A stretch of 64,000 nucleotides of DNA from Desulfosediminicola ganghwensis (GCF_005116675.2 NZ_CP050699.1:2751001-2815000); one strand, 5' to 3'; shown: positions 25,236-34,021, counted from the stretch's first letter. The notes: a model not told the origin generated them from the sequence alone. Made by a program: numbers and translations.

Positions 25236-27929
25236 ATGAAATTTCCATTATCAAGTCTTTTATCTGTACGCTGTATCAATGTCTTTTTCCTAGCAACAAC
25301 AATGCTCATATCCCAAATCGCGTACAGTGTCGAAGTACAAATGGCCCCTTCACATCCTGGGGAAATAGGGTTGCAGAAAGCTGGCGCCATGGCCAAGGCC
25401 GGCCCGGCTCTCAACAAGGTTTTTGCGGAACACCAAGCCCATCTCAAGGCTCAGCCAAAGCAGCACTTTACTCCCGGCAATCCCTTCCTGCAGTACGCTC
25501 CCGGTAAAATTGTCATCGATGCAGTTGCGTCAGGAGATGGCAATATTCTTCTCCATGACTTGAAAGGGTTGGGACTTAAGCAGGGTGCCAGGGCAGGTCG
25601 CATTGTTTCGGGTTGGCTTCCTCTCGGGATCATTAAAAAGGCATTAGACCTGGAAAGCCTTCGTTTCATCTCAGCCTCCTATCGTCCAGTAACCAATGCG
25701 GGCGACGTCACAAGTCAGGGCGATGTTGCCATGTATGCTGACGAGGCCCGCCGTATCTACGAGCTCGATGGTGCCGGAATCACTGTGGGCGTATTGTCAG
25801 ACAGCTATGACCAACAAAATGGTGCTGCGGCTGATGTGACAAGTGGAGATCTTCCTGGCGGTATAATTAATCTCGACGATTCGGCAAGTTGCGGAAGCTT
25901 GCTTCCGGAACCCTGTACGGACGAAGGCAGGGCAATGATGCAGATCGTCCATGACGTGGCCCCTGGTGCCGGGCTTGCCTTCCACACAGCTTTTACAGGA
26001 ATGGCCAATTTTTCCCAGGGTATTCGCGATCTGGCGGAAACGGCTCCCGAAGGTGGTAACGCGAAGGTCATCGTTGATGACGTGATGTATTATGCTGAGC
26101 CGATGTTCCAAGACGGAATCATTGCCAAGGCTGTGGACGATGTCGTCGCTGGCGGCGCGGCGTATTTCTCCGCCGCAGGAAACCAGGCACGGAAAAGTTA
26201 TGAGCAGGACTATGTATCCAGCGGTGAACCTCTGAATATCGACAGCCTACTGTCAACCAGATTTGTCGGTATTTTGCACGATTTTGACCCTGGCGAATCG
26301 GTGGACTGGCTGCAGAGTATTAGTGTACTCAACGGCACATGCATTGTCGTCAGCCTGCAGTGGGATCAACCGTTTGGTTCTCTTGCCGGTGGAAACGGTT
26401 CGCAAAGTGACCTCGATATCTATTTGATTGATGGCGATGAGAGCAGCATGACAATCCTTGAGAAAAGTGACTCCGACAACGTCCTAAGTGGCGACCCTGT
26501 TGAGTTACTCCAGTTCTGCAATACTGCAAATTATTCCAACTTGAATCTCCTGATTTCATACTTTTTTGAACCTGATCCAGGAAGCAGTTACGATACCTGG
26601 GAACCGCCGATCCCAACATTTATGAAATACGTATATTTTGGCAGTATGACGGTCAACGAGTATGCAACCGACAGCAGTACATTGTACGGCCACGCAAATG
26701 CGGCCGGGGCTGAGGCGACAGGGGCAGCGTATTACATTGAGACCCCAATGTTTTATAATGATCCACCACTTCTTGACTACTTTTCATCGGCTGGCGGTAC
26801 GCCTATTTCGTTTTCATCCACTGGAAGCCGTCTGCCAACACCAGAGGTGCGGGAAAAACCCGAAATTGTGGCCCCCAATGGTGTTGATACCACCTTCTTC
26901 TATCCGACAAGTGACAGGAACAGCAATGGAATACCAGACTTTTCCGGCACCTCGGCAGCTGCCCCCCACGCTGCAGCTGTCGCTGCGCTGATGCTTGAGG
27001 CAAACATGATGGCCACACCCGACAGTATATACACAGCTCTAGAGCAAACTGCCGTCGATATGGAATCTACTGACTTTGACTTTGACAGTGGCTGGGGACT
27101 GGTAAAGGCTGATGATGCCGTTGACGCTATCCTGGTCAGCAACATTCCTCCCACAGCTAATTTTACTTATACAACCAACTATCTGAATGTCGATTTTACT
27201 GACCAAAGCACCGATGACGGCTCAATTGTGTCTTGGAACTGGAACTTTGGGGACTACGACACCTCAACCACTCAAAACCCGACTCACACCTACGAATCTG
27301 CCGGCAGCTACAACGTCACCCTTACAGTGACTGACGACGGTAGTGCTGCAGACAGTAACACCCAGGTTGTGCTGGTAACGACACCATCTGATTGCAACTT
27401 TGATGGAATCTGTGATGCCGGTGAAGATTGCAACAATTGTCCTGACGACTGCATCAGTGGTGACGGAGTTGCCGAATGCGGTAATGGTATCTGTGAGGCC
27501 AGCGCAGGCGAAGATTGTACTAGCTGTCCGGCGGACTGTAATGGCAAGCAGGTAGGGGCGGATAAGCGTCAGTTCTGCTGCGGTGACATCTACTCCACCC
27601 CTGGCACCAACCCCGTAAGCTGTGATGATGCCCGCTGTACGGAAGCCGGTTGGTTGTGCAGTGATGCACCACCTGTAAGTTACTGCTGTGGCACTGATGG
27701 CTGCACTGGCGCTGAAAATGGATTCAACTGTGCAGTTGATTGTGGTCTGACTGAGACAATTTGTAACGATGAAATTGATAACGATGAAGACGGTTACTTT
27801 GACTGTGACGACCCCGACTGTGATGGAGATGCGTCCTGCACAAGCTGTCGGCTCAGGGGCGAATCTTGCGCGGATGACAATGAGTGCTGCTCGACTGATT
27901 GCCACCCCATAAAAGGTACCTGCAAGTAA
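25236..27929 (+). CDS. Secreted S8/S53-like serine peptidase with PKD domain and cysteine-rich tail
   Basis: An 897-residue exported protein with a signal peptide at about 1-31. The peptidase region has TVGVLSDSYD (Asp189) and FSGTSAAAPHAAAVAAL (Ser573). The segment between, DEGRAMMQIVHDVAPGA, has Glu230 where classical subtilisins carry the HGT histidine, suggesting a sedolisin-like Ser-Glu-Asp triad. A PKD domain follows (about 640-718, with WNWNFGD and HTYESAGSYNVTLTV). The tail has over 30 cysteines, repeated GNGICE...CTSCPADC units, a MopE-like IDNDEDGYFDCDDPDCD, and a knottin-like C-terminus. Its upstream region holds a GEMM aptamer. It lies inside the tRNA-Arg island. Confidence 0.85.
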   Translation: MKFPLSSLLSVRCINVFFLATTMLISQIAYSVEVQMAPSHPGEIGLQKAGAMAKAGPALNKVFAEHQAHLKAQPKQHFTPGNPFLQYAPGKIVIDAVASGDGNILLHDLKGLGLKQGARAGRIVSGWLPLGIIKKALDLESLRFISASYRPVTNAGDVTSQGDVAMYADEARRIYELDGAGITVGVLSDSYDQQNGAAADVTSGDLPGGIINLDDSASCGSLLPEPCTDEGRAMMQIVHDVAPGAGLAFHTAFTGMANFSQGIRDLAETAPEGGNAKVIVDDVMYYAEPMFQDGIIAKAVDDVVAGGAAYFSAAGNQARKSYEQDYVSSGEPLNIDSLLSTRFVGILHDFDPGESVDWLQSISVLNGTCIVVSLQWDQPFGSLAGGNGSQSDLDIYLIDGDESSMTILEKSDSDNVLSGDPVELLQFCNTANYSNLNLLISYFFEPDPGSSYDTWEPPIPTFMKYVYFGSMTVNEYATDSSTLYGHANAAGAEATGAAYYIETPMFYNDPPLLDYFSSAGGTPISFSSTGSRLPTPEVREKPEIVAPNGVDTTFFYPTSDRNSNGIPDFSGTSAAAPHAAAVAALMLEANMMATPDSIYTALEQTAVDMESTDFDFDSGWGLVKADDAVDAILVSNIPPTANFTYTTNYLNVDFTDQSTDDGSIVSWNWNFGDYDTSTTQNPTHTYESAGSYNVTLTVTDDGSAADSNTQVVLVTTPSDCNFDGICDAGEDCNNCPDDCISGDGVAECGNGICEASAGEDCTSCPADCNGKQVGADKRQFCCGDIYSTPGTNPVSCDDARCTEAGWLCSDAPPVSYCCGTDGCTGAENGFNCAVDCGLTETICNDEIDNDEDGYFDCDDPDCDGDASCTSCRLRGESCADDNECCSTDCHPIKGTCK

Positions 27930-28064
27930 GGGATGTTTCTTTTACAATGATCCAGAGCTGATAATGAACTGAACTCAGCGCAAATGTATTGCCTGGTGCT
28001 TATAAGGCCGGGCAATATGTTGTTTCATTGCATCGTGTCGCCAAGTAAAAGATGTATGAGGTAA

Positions 28065-28102
28065 AAGGTTAACCAGCAGCGGGCAGACTGCCGGTTAACC
28101 TT
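28065..28102 (+). terminator. Probable terminator after the protease gene
   Basis: AAGGTTAACC (28065-28074) pairs with GGTTAACCTT (28093-28102), with a smaller GGGCAG/CTGCC-type pairing inside, and is followed by a pyrimidine-rich CTCTT. A second hairpin, ATTGCCTGG/CCGGGCAAT, lies at about 27987-28016. Both lack a perfect T run. Confidence 0.55.
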
Positions 28103-28264
28103 CTCTTACGGAATAGCCTCCAGAGCCCGTCCATCGTCACTTCAGGAAAAAAAGCTACTGAAAAGTTGCGCCATTTCAGGCGAACCGGATGCACAATTGA
28201 TGTGGTAGCAATTTAATGGACACTTCGTTAAGAGTGAAATGTCAATTCTTAAGGGATGTTATCC

Positions 28265-28561
28265 ATGAACAAACGAACCAGAAGAAAATTTACAGATGAA
28301 TTCAAAGATGAGGCAGTTAACCTTATCACTGAACAAGGATATTCTATAGCTGAAGCTGCCAGAAACCTTGGAGTAAATGCAAATCTGCTAGGTAGATGGA
28401 AGAAGGAAAGAGAAAATCCAGCTGAAGAACCGGCAGAGGCAGGAGGAATGACAGCATTGCAAGCAGAACTCAAACGACTCCGCAAAGAGAATAAGCAGCT
28501 GAAGATGGAGCGGGAAATACTAAAAAAGGCAGCGGCCTTCTTCGCTAAGGAACAGGAGTGA
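28265..28561 (+). CDS. IS3-family transposase OrfA
   Basis: A 98-residue DNA-binding subunit. It begins [18 protein letters not shown], continues with a helix-turn-helix ([20 protein letters not shown]) and ends in a leucine-zipper-like coiled coil ([20 protein letters not shown]). I start at ATG 28265 since AAGGG at 28251-28255 is 9 nt upstream, while the ATG at 28256 abuts it. OrfB overlaps its stop, as usual for programmed -1 frameshifting in IS3 elements. Confidence 0.9.
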   Translation: MNKRTRRKFTDEFKDEAVNLITEQGYSIAEAARNLGVNANLLGRWKKERENPAEEPAEAGGMTALQAELKRLRKENKQLKMEREILKKAAAFFAKEQE

Positions 28562-29430
28562 GGTATCAGTTTATTGATACCGAGAAGGAGGTTTATCCCA
28601 TCTCCTTGTTGTGCAATGTAATGCAGGTCAGCCGAAGCGGATTTTATTCATGGTCTTGTCGAGATAAGTCAAACAGGGAAAAGGATCGTGAGCGTTTGGT
28701 TCCCAAAGTCAAAGCGATTCACCGTGAGGTAAAAGGTTCTTATGGGGCTCGAAGGATCTCTGAAGAACTGACAATTGCTGGTGAGCCATGTGGCCGTGTC
28801 AAAGCCGCTACTCTCATGAAATTGGCTCAGGTGACGGCAAAACAGAAAAAGCGATTCAAAGCTACAACAGATAGTAAACACAATCTGCCGGTCGCCCCGA
28901 ATTTTCTGAATCGCAATTTTACTACATCTAGGCCAGAAAGCGTATATTATTCTGATATTACGTATATCTGGACTACAGAGGGTTGGTTGTATCTGGCTGT
29001 TATCATTGACTTGTTTTCCCGCAAAGTTGTTGGATGGTCACTTAACAAGAGAATGACTAAAAAGCTTGTTATCAATGCTTTGCAGATGGCCATTTGGCGT
29101 CGTCGTCCTTCGCCAGGCTTAATCTTTCATTCTGATCGTGGCAGTCAGTATTGCAGTAAAGATTTTCAGCTCTTACTCAGAAAAAATCAGATGAAATGCA
29201 GCATGAGTCGCAAGGGTGAGTGTTGGGATAATTCAGTTGCTGAAAGCTTTTTTGGTAGTCTGAAAACTGAGCGGATATTTGGTTCATACTATCTCACTAG
29301 GAAGCAGGCCAAGTAGGATGTAATTGATTACATCGAGATGTTTTACAACAGCAAAAGACGTCACTCTTATTTGGGGTATCTCAGTCCAAATGATTTCGAA
29401 AAAGAGACGGAGTTGAAGAAAGCAGCCTAA
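28558..29430 (+). pseudogene. IS3-family transposase OrfB, nonsense mutation
   Basis: The DDE integrase core is clear: [21 protein letters not shown] and [19 protein letters not shown] supply the D, D and E. The frame stops at TAG 29314-29316 just after RKQAK, but continues in the same frame with DVIDYIEMFYNSKRRHSYLG to TAA 29428-29430. One substitution therefore removes the last 38 residues. The frame opens with GTG 28558, overlapping orfA. The element is probably inactive unless the stop is read through. Confidence 0.85.
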
Positions 29431-29481
29431 GAAAAGTGTCCATTTTTACTTGACCACCTCATACATTTTTGGAGCAAATTT

Positions 29482-29500
29482 GTTACATGCCGGTTACATG
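29482..29500 (+). repeat. Right arm-like repeat of the island
   Basis: GTTACATGCCGGTTACATG matches 21121-21139 at 18 of 19 positions in the same orientation. It lies just outside the IS3 element and 126 bp inside the right attachment repeat. Confidence 0.55.
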
Positions 29501-29625
29501 AAAAACACCAAAAAAGATCAAATTAGCTCTAATTCTAGCCCTGGTCTTACCTCTCTAAGCTCACCTATGTCAATGTTAAATCATAATAAATTAATTTTTA
29601 AGTACTTTTGTAAAAATACCCACAC

Positions 29626-29686
29626 ACGGACTACGAATCCGTAGGTCGGGCGTTCGAATCGCTCCTGGTGTACCAGTTATTAAAGG
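29626..29686 (+). repeat. Right attachment-site repeat (tRNA-Arg 3' fragment)
   Basis: An exact 61-bp copy of 21022-21082. It begins in the anticodon stem and includes the T arm, acceptor 3' strand and CCA but lacks the tRNA 5' half, so it is not a gene. It marks the right border of the island. Confidence 0.9.
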
Positions 29687-29717
29687 GGTTGCAACCAATT
29701 GGTTGTAACCCCTTTTT
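29682..29717 (+). terminator. Original tRNA-Arg terminator
   Basis: AAAGGGGTTGCAACC pairs with GGTTGTAACCCCTTT over an AATT loop and is followed by further T. It is now separated from its tRNA by the island. Confidence 0.85.
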
Positions 29718-30016
29718 CTTTTTATTCTATGCCGGTTCTTGCCTGTCGTCGATTCTTGCCTGAAGAGACATAGAAGCCTCTCATAAGGCATTCAGCTTAC
29801 ACCAAATGCTATTTTCTCAGCGACCCCGGATAAGGTTATGATTTCTCATTTGCGACCTGAAGCCGAGGAGAACGCACGGCACTTGGGTTACGCATCTGCT
29901 ATGGAGTATTTAAGAACCATGGTGTAGCCTTAATTATAAAGGTGAAAATAGAGGTATTTCCGCGTCGACAGTAATTATCTTTCCCATCAGGATGGAGGAC
30001 AACTCAAGTTAGCCTC
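29718..30016. other. Intergenic region before the sigma-54 activator gene
   Basis: No recognised gene. A 29-codon frame with ATG 29838 (starting MISHLRPEAEENARHLGYAS) has AAGG close upstream, but no family is recognised and it may be a fragment. GGAGG about 20 nt before the regulator start is followed by a long AT-rich gap. Confidence 0.4.
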
Positions 30017-31723
30017 ATGAGAAAAAAAATCTTAGTGGTTGACGATGAAGAAAGCATTCGCCTTTCCTTCAGTGTGTTTCTCTCAGAAGAAGGTTATGAG
30101 GTCGGCACCGCCAGCAGCATTGAAGACGCAGTAGAGTTATTGAATAGCTGTATCTATGATCTGCTAATTGCCGATACAGGCACAGGTGTTGAGACAGGTG
30201 GAAACCTGCTGAAGACTGCAAAATTTTTACAACCTGCCACCCCGGTGGTGATGATCACCGATGATTCAGAAATTGAAGCTGCTGCAGAAGCATTTCGCAA
30301 TGGTGCGTTTGATTATATAATCAAGCCAATTAACCTCGACACTTTGCTGCGGGTCGCTAAAAAAGCCCTGAAGCATAGAGCCATTGAACACGAAAAGGAA
30401 CGCCGCAGGCTAAATTACGAAGCTGTTTTCAAAAGCGTAAAGGCCGGAATTATTACCGTAGACAGATCAATGATGATTACTGACATTAATGATGCGGCCG
30501 GCCGCCTTCTTGTTATTCGGCGTGATAATGCTGTTGGCAGGCATGTATCACGCTTGGCCAGTCACTGTGGCGGGAGATTTGTTCATATTGTCAAAGAGAT
30601 CCTGGAGCAGAAACAAGAGCTGAACGACAGATTCATCGAATGTCATTGCATGCGGAATCCCCGCCAGGTGATCAGTCTGGCTGCCTCACCATTGTTTGGT
30701 GCGAATGAGGAACTCTCAGGTTCGGTGTTGCTGGTTCGAGATGAAAGCAGCCATCATGAACTGAAGAGCAGCCGTAAGGATTGTCATGACCTGGAGCGAA
30801 TTGTCGGAAAGAGTGAAGCAATACGTCAAGTGAAGGCCCTGGTCCGGGAATTGGCAGATGTCCAGAGCACGGTACTGATAACTGGTGAGAGTGGTACCGG
30901 CAAGGGACTGGTGGCTGAGGCCCTCTACCGGCTCAGTAGCCAGTTTGATCGCCCACTGGTAAAAGTTAATTGTGCAGCACTCTCGGAAACACTGCTGGAA
31001 AGCGAGTTGTTTGGTCACGTCCGGGGCGCTTTCACCGGTGCTGTCGCCGATAGAATTGGAAGATTTGAGTTGGCTGATGGCGGTACTATCTTTTTGGACG
31101 AGATAGGTGAAATCTCACCGTGTATGCAGCTACGCCTTCTGCGGGTGATAGAATCAGGTGAGTTTGAGCGCGTTGGTGACTCAAAGACCGTCCAGATGAA
31201 CATGCGAGTAGTGGCGGCTACCAATCAGGAACTGACCCAAAAAGTTGAAGCAGGAGCTTTCAGGAAAGACCTGTATTATCGTCTCAAAGTTGTAGAAATC
31301 AAACTTCCTTCCCTCAGAGAGCGACTTAACGACCTCCCCCTTTTGATCGATCATTTCCTGTATAAGTTCAACCGACTCTTTTCCAGTAAAATAACTGGAT
31401 TGTCGACAAGCGTTTTGGATGTGCTCAGGTTGCATTCTTGGCCTGGCAACATACGTGAACTGGAAAATACTCTTGAGCATGCCTTCGTGCTCTGCCGGAA
31501 GGGTATCATCACAATGGACCACTTACCGCCGGGCTTTCGCCATATTGCCCGCAAAATAAATTCCACACTGGAAATAGGCGACGAAAAGATGGAGGCCGCA
31601 TGTATTCGTCGGGCCCTTGTCCATGCGGATTGGAATAAAACAAAAGCCGCAGCTATTCTTGGCGTAAGCCGTCGAACTATCTACCGCAAAATTGAACAGC
31701 ACAAAATCTTTCCCCTGAACTGA
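30017..31723 (+). CDS. NtrC-family sigma-54-dependent response regulator
   Basis: A 568-residue transcription activator. Residues 1-120 are a receiver domain with acidic pair DDEE (9-12), phosphoacceptor Asp53 in LLIADTG and Lys103 in IIKP. Residues 130-240 look like a PAS domain. The AAA+ domain has Walker A GESGTGKG (290-297), the sigma-54-contacting GAFTGA loop (337-342) and Walker B FLDEIGE. A Fis-type helix-turn-helix ends the protein (NKTKAAAILGVSRRTIYRKI). No histidine kinase gene is adjacent, so its partner lies elsewhere. Four palindromes begin 12 bp after its stop, ahead of two exported-protein genes that are its likely targets. Confidence 0.9.
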   Translation: MRKKILVVDDEESIRLSFSVFLSEEGYEVGTASSIEDAVELLNSCIYDLLIADTGTGVETGGNLLKTAKFLQPATPVVMITDDSEIEAAAEAFRNGAFDYIIKPINLDTLLRVAKKALKHRAIEHEKERRRLNYEAVFKSVKAGIITVDRSMMITDINDAAGRLLVIRRDNAVGRHVSRLASHCGGRFVHIVKEILEQKQELNDRFIECHCMRNPRQVISLAASPLFGANEELSGSVLLVRDESSHHELKSSRKDCHDLERIVGKSEAIRQVKALVRELADVQSTVLITGESGTGKGLVAEALYRLSSQFDRPLVKVNCAALSETLLESELFGHVRGAFTGAVADRIGRFELADGGTIFLDEIGEISPCMQLRLLRVIESGEFERVGDSKTVQMNMRVVAATNQELTQKVEAGAFRKDLYYRLKVVEIKLPSLRERLNDLPLLIDHFLYKFNRLFSSKITGLSTSVLDVLRLHSWPGNIRELENTLEHAFVLCRKGIITMDHLPPGFRHIARKINSTLEIGDEKMEAACIRRALVHADWNKTKAAAILGVSRRTIYRKIEQHKIFPLN

Positions 31724-31734
31724 CAATGTCGTAG

Positions 31735-31801
31735 TGTGACTGTGTCACAATAAAATGTGCCATGGCACGGACTGTGCCATGGCGGGAGTGTGACATGGCA
31801 C
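31735..31801. promoter_or_regulatory. Array of four palindromes, probable activator-binding sites
   Basis: Four related palindromes are packed into 67 bp. TGTGAC-TGT-GTCACA is at 31735-31749; GTGCCATGGCAC, perfect over 12 bp, is at 31757-31768; GTGCCATGGCGG is at 31774-31785; GTGACATGGCAC is at 31790-31801. Centres of the last three are 16-17 bp apart. They stand between the sigma-54 activator and the exported-protein gene at 32125, the position of upstream activating sites for such regulators. Assignment to this regulator is inference. Confidence 0.7.
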
Positions 31802-31923
31802 AGTCTAGGGGCAATGTCGTACCGGTAATTTCTCCAGGTTCTAACTCATAACTAAATCCTAACATTTTGTTGCATCACGCCTTCTTCGATATCAGCTTAC
31901 CATAAACGAAATTAAATCCCACC

Positions 31924-31939
31924 TGGTACACCTTTTGAA
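31924..31939 (+). promoter_or_regulatory. Weak candidate sigma-54 promoter
   Basis: TGGTACACCTTTTGAA resembles the -24/-12 consensus TGGCAC-N5-TTGCA, but has T for C in the -24 box and GA instead of GC at -12. Its distance of about 120-190 bp from the palindrome array is right for an enhancer-type arrangement. The -12 mismatch makes it uncertain. Confidence 0.3.
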
Positions 31940-31980
31940 TGGCTCTTAAGCAGTTACAAAGGAATCCCTGCAGAACTTGT

Positions 31981-32006
31981 ATGTGCCTCATATCTCAGAG
32001 GCACAT
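31981..32006. other. Leader hairpin before the exported-protein gene
   Basis: ATGTGCCTC (31981-31989) pairs with GAGGCACAT (31998-32006) around an 8-nt loop. It is not followed by a T run, so it is more likely a leader stability or regulatory element than a terminator. It lies 118 bp before the start codon. Confidence 0.45.
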
Positions 32007-32124
32007 GTCGCTCTAATGCTCTGTGCAGACGTTTCTCAAAGATACACGGAGACTTACAGCAGACCTGGAGATGACTTGGCGAGGTGTTCACAAAAAAGTT
32101 GAACAAATTAAAAAGAGGGGGGAT

Positions 32125-33990
32125 ATGAGAAAAATCCGATCGATTTCACTGATGCTGTTTGTACTCTGCTTCATAGTTCCAGCAATGGCAATAGCTGGCA
32201 AAGGCTTCATGGGAGGCAAGGGGACGGTTGTGGCTGATGAGCCACCTGAGGACACAGGGGGGGCGGGAGGATCCGAAGGTCCAGTCAACGATAAAAAATC
32301 CGATGCGGGCAAATTGTATGGAGATCTGTACAAGGTTTTGCGCCAGGCAGGGGGGGCGGGAGATACCAAACTGGTGCCGGACGGGGATGGGAATCTTGAA
32401 GTGGGATACAACACCATCGGTGGCGAGCCTGTTCTGACAGTTATTGATCCAGAAGACCTGGATGGGAGGGCCTCCATCCGTGAGGATTATGGTTGGTACG
32501 CAAAGCTCAATGCGGATGGGACGTATGAACTCGCCCAGTCTTCCTCCCCGGCCCTTTGTGTGCAGCCTGTGGCCAGCTATGAGCGGTGGGGGGATATCTC
32601 TTCAAAGACAGGGCTGACCAAAAACCGGCTGCCGCTGATCATCACCTACGACCCAACCTGGGGAAGGTCAGAGTGTGAGGTAGGGAAACTCACTGCTGAT
32701 CCTACTGTCAATCTGGCGACAGGTGAACTCACCCTCACGGTCGAACAGTACTTTATCAAGCCGGGTGGAACCTGGACGGATGCGGTTAATGGGACAGTCA
32801 CATATGCCAATGGCGTGCTCTGGACTGATCTCATTGAGGAGGTGCACTTTGGTCGTCTGAACCTGAGCAGGGCCCCTGAGGCAGTGCTGCAGTCCGCCTT
32901 TGACGAGGCGATCAACACTATCAACAGCCCGGACACAGTGGGTATTGAGCTTGATGCCGCAGGGCGGATTCTGCTGGAGAAAAATGTTTATGACGACATT
33001 CGTGTTGAGTCAAACGGTGAGCCTATGTTGCTCGGCACGATAAAAAAAGCGATCGACTCGCCTCTGGAGAATGTGGCTCTGTACCTGAAGCTCATGAAAG
33101 ATGGCCACCTGGTGACCCCGTCAGTTGAGCGGATGCCCATAGACCGCTCACTTCATGGGGGAATTCCGCTGTGGAAACTGCTGGAACTGGAAGACGGCCC
33201 GGCTGATGCCTCACTCAGGCCGACTATCGATATCGAAAAAATGGAAGCTTGGGGATTGAGCAACCTGGTGGATGTGTCTGCAGTAGACTACTACTCCTAT
33301 TACCAGTGTACGGGCGTTGATGATGAGCCAACAGCATGCTTGTGTCCGAGTTCTGACTCGGTAGAGACTGAACATGATGGTGAGGTAATGTGCGCTGATG
33401 TGGTTGACCGCCAGCTGGCTACCGCTGCCGTCTGCCCGGCGGATGAAACATGTTTTGGTCCATTTTACGGGATAACGGCTCCCGATGGTGGCGCACCTGA
33501 TGCTGCAGATCTCAGCTTCGCGGCAAGCTTTTTGGCCGCCGGTGCTGACAAAACCGGTGATATCAGTGTCGACATGATTGTGTACCTCAACTCCATCCTT
33601 GGAATCAACAAGGTGGTTGGCTACAGCAGTTATGATGATAATGGGGAACCGACAGGCGATGCAGTCAGCTATGAGGATAACCCCGTGTATTTCGATTTCA
33701 ACGTGGTCAGTAACTATTCTCGTGAAAATACCTTCGCGGCTCGTGGTGCCGGGGGCTTTGTCACAGTGCTGCAAGGGGAATCTCCGGATTGGAAGGAGAC
33801 TGGGGTCGAGATCACTGGGGCACAGTACGGGGAAGGAATTCCAATTTTCAATAACCTCGGCAAGGGGAGCGGTGGCTTCCCCAATGGGCAGCCGGCTGCT
33901 GACAATATCCAGGGCTTTACCCAGGAGGCGGACGATGACCTGAGCGTCATTGAATTTGTCCACACCTATCAGATTCCAGGATTGAGGTGA
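32125..33990 (+). CDS. Exported protein of unknown function, 621 residues
   Basis: No family recognised. I start at ATG 32125, where a typical signal peptide begins (MRKIRSISLMLFVLCFIVPA, cleavage after AIA) and AGAGGGGGG lies just upstream; an earlier in-frame ATG at 32023 adds a charged non-signal stretch. The mature protein starts Gly-rich, is acidic, has no membrane segment and carries a small cysteine cluster around residues 390-450 (QCTGV, CLCPSS, VMCAD, VCPADETCFGP). It looks like a secreted or periplasmic structural or binding protein. It follows the palindrome array and is paired with the next large exported gene; the two are likely co-regulated. Confidence 0.75.
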   Translation: MRKIRSISLMLFVLCFIVPAMAIAGKGFMGGKGTVVADEPPEDTGGAGGSEGPVNDKKSDAGKLYGDLYKVLRQAGGAGDTKLVPDGDGNLEVGYNTIGGEPVLTVIDPEDLDGRASIREDYGWYAKLNADGTYELAQSSSPALCVQPVASYERWGDISSKTGLTKNRLPLIITYDPTWGRSECEVGKLTADPTVNLATGELTLTVEQYFIKPGGTWTDAVNGTVTYANGVLWTDLIEEVHFGRLNLSRAPEAVLQSAFDEAINTINSPDTVGIELDAAGRILLEKNVYDDIRVESNGEPMLLGTIKKAIDSPLENVALYLKLMKDGHLVTPSVERMPIDRSLHGGIPLWKLLELEDGPADASLRPTIDIEKMEAWGLSNLVDVSAVDYYSYYQCTGVDDEPTACLCPSSDSVETEHDGEVMCADVVDRQLATAAVCPADETCFGPFYGITAPDGGAPDAADLSFAASFLAAGADKTGDISVDMIVYLNSILGINKVVGYSSYDDNGEPTGDAVSYEDNPVYFDFNVVSNYSRENTFAARGAGGFVTVLQGESPDWKETGVEITGAQYGEGIPIFNNLGKGSGGFPNGQPAADNIQGFTQEADDDLSVIEFVHTYQIPGLR

Positions 33991-34021
33991 TCGCTGGAAT
34001 ACGTCTCGCCATATCGGTCGA

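Larger units (their letters stand above)
28201..29461 (+). mobile_element. IS3-family insertion sequence (orfB broken)
   Basis: The ends are imperfect inverted repeats: TGTGGTAGCAATTTAATGG at the left, and at the right the complement of TGAGGTGGTCAAGTAAAAAT, both continuing into ATGGACACTT. Two overlapping transposase frames fill the interior. No 3-bp target duplication is obvious. Confidence 0.85.
21022..29686. mobile_element. Decayed genomic island in tRNA-Arg
   Basis: The segment is bounded by identical 61-bp direct repeats, 21022-21082 and 29626-29686, that contain the 3' half of tRNA-Arg plus a few bases beyond. This is the classic outcome of tyrosine-recombinase integration, which rebuilds the tRNA. 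The interior holds mobile-element genes: ISL3-type element, excisionase-like HTH, primase-polymerase remnant, IS200/IS605 remnant and an IS3-type element. It also carries a riboswitch and a secreted protease. No integrase frame is present, so the island is probably immobile. Size is about 8.6 kb, which would suit a phage satellite or small integrative element, but that is inference. Confidence 0.85.

Noticed and set aside
29626-29674. Second tRNA-Arg
   Set aside because: Only the 3' half (from the anticodon stem) is present; there is no acceptor 5' strand or D arm. It is the att duplication, not a gene.
29838-29927. Small protein gene (29 codons)
   Set aside because: AAGG lies only a couple of bases from the ATG and nothing is recognised; kept only as a note in the intergenic entry.
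31735-31749. CRP/FNR-type site TGTGA...TCACA
   Set aside because: The spacer is 5 rather than 6 and it belongs to a set of four related palindromes; a separate CRP/FNR claim is not supported.
31763-31778. Sigma-54 promoter TGGCACGGACTGTGCC
   Set aside because: It satisfies GG-N10-GC but is made from the halves of two adjacent palindromes, and it lies inside the array about 350 bp before the gene; chance overlap is more likely.
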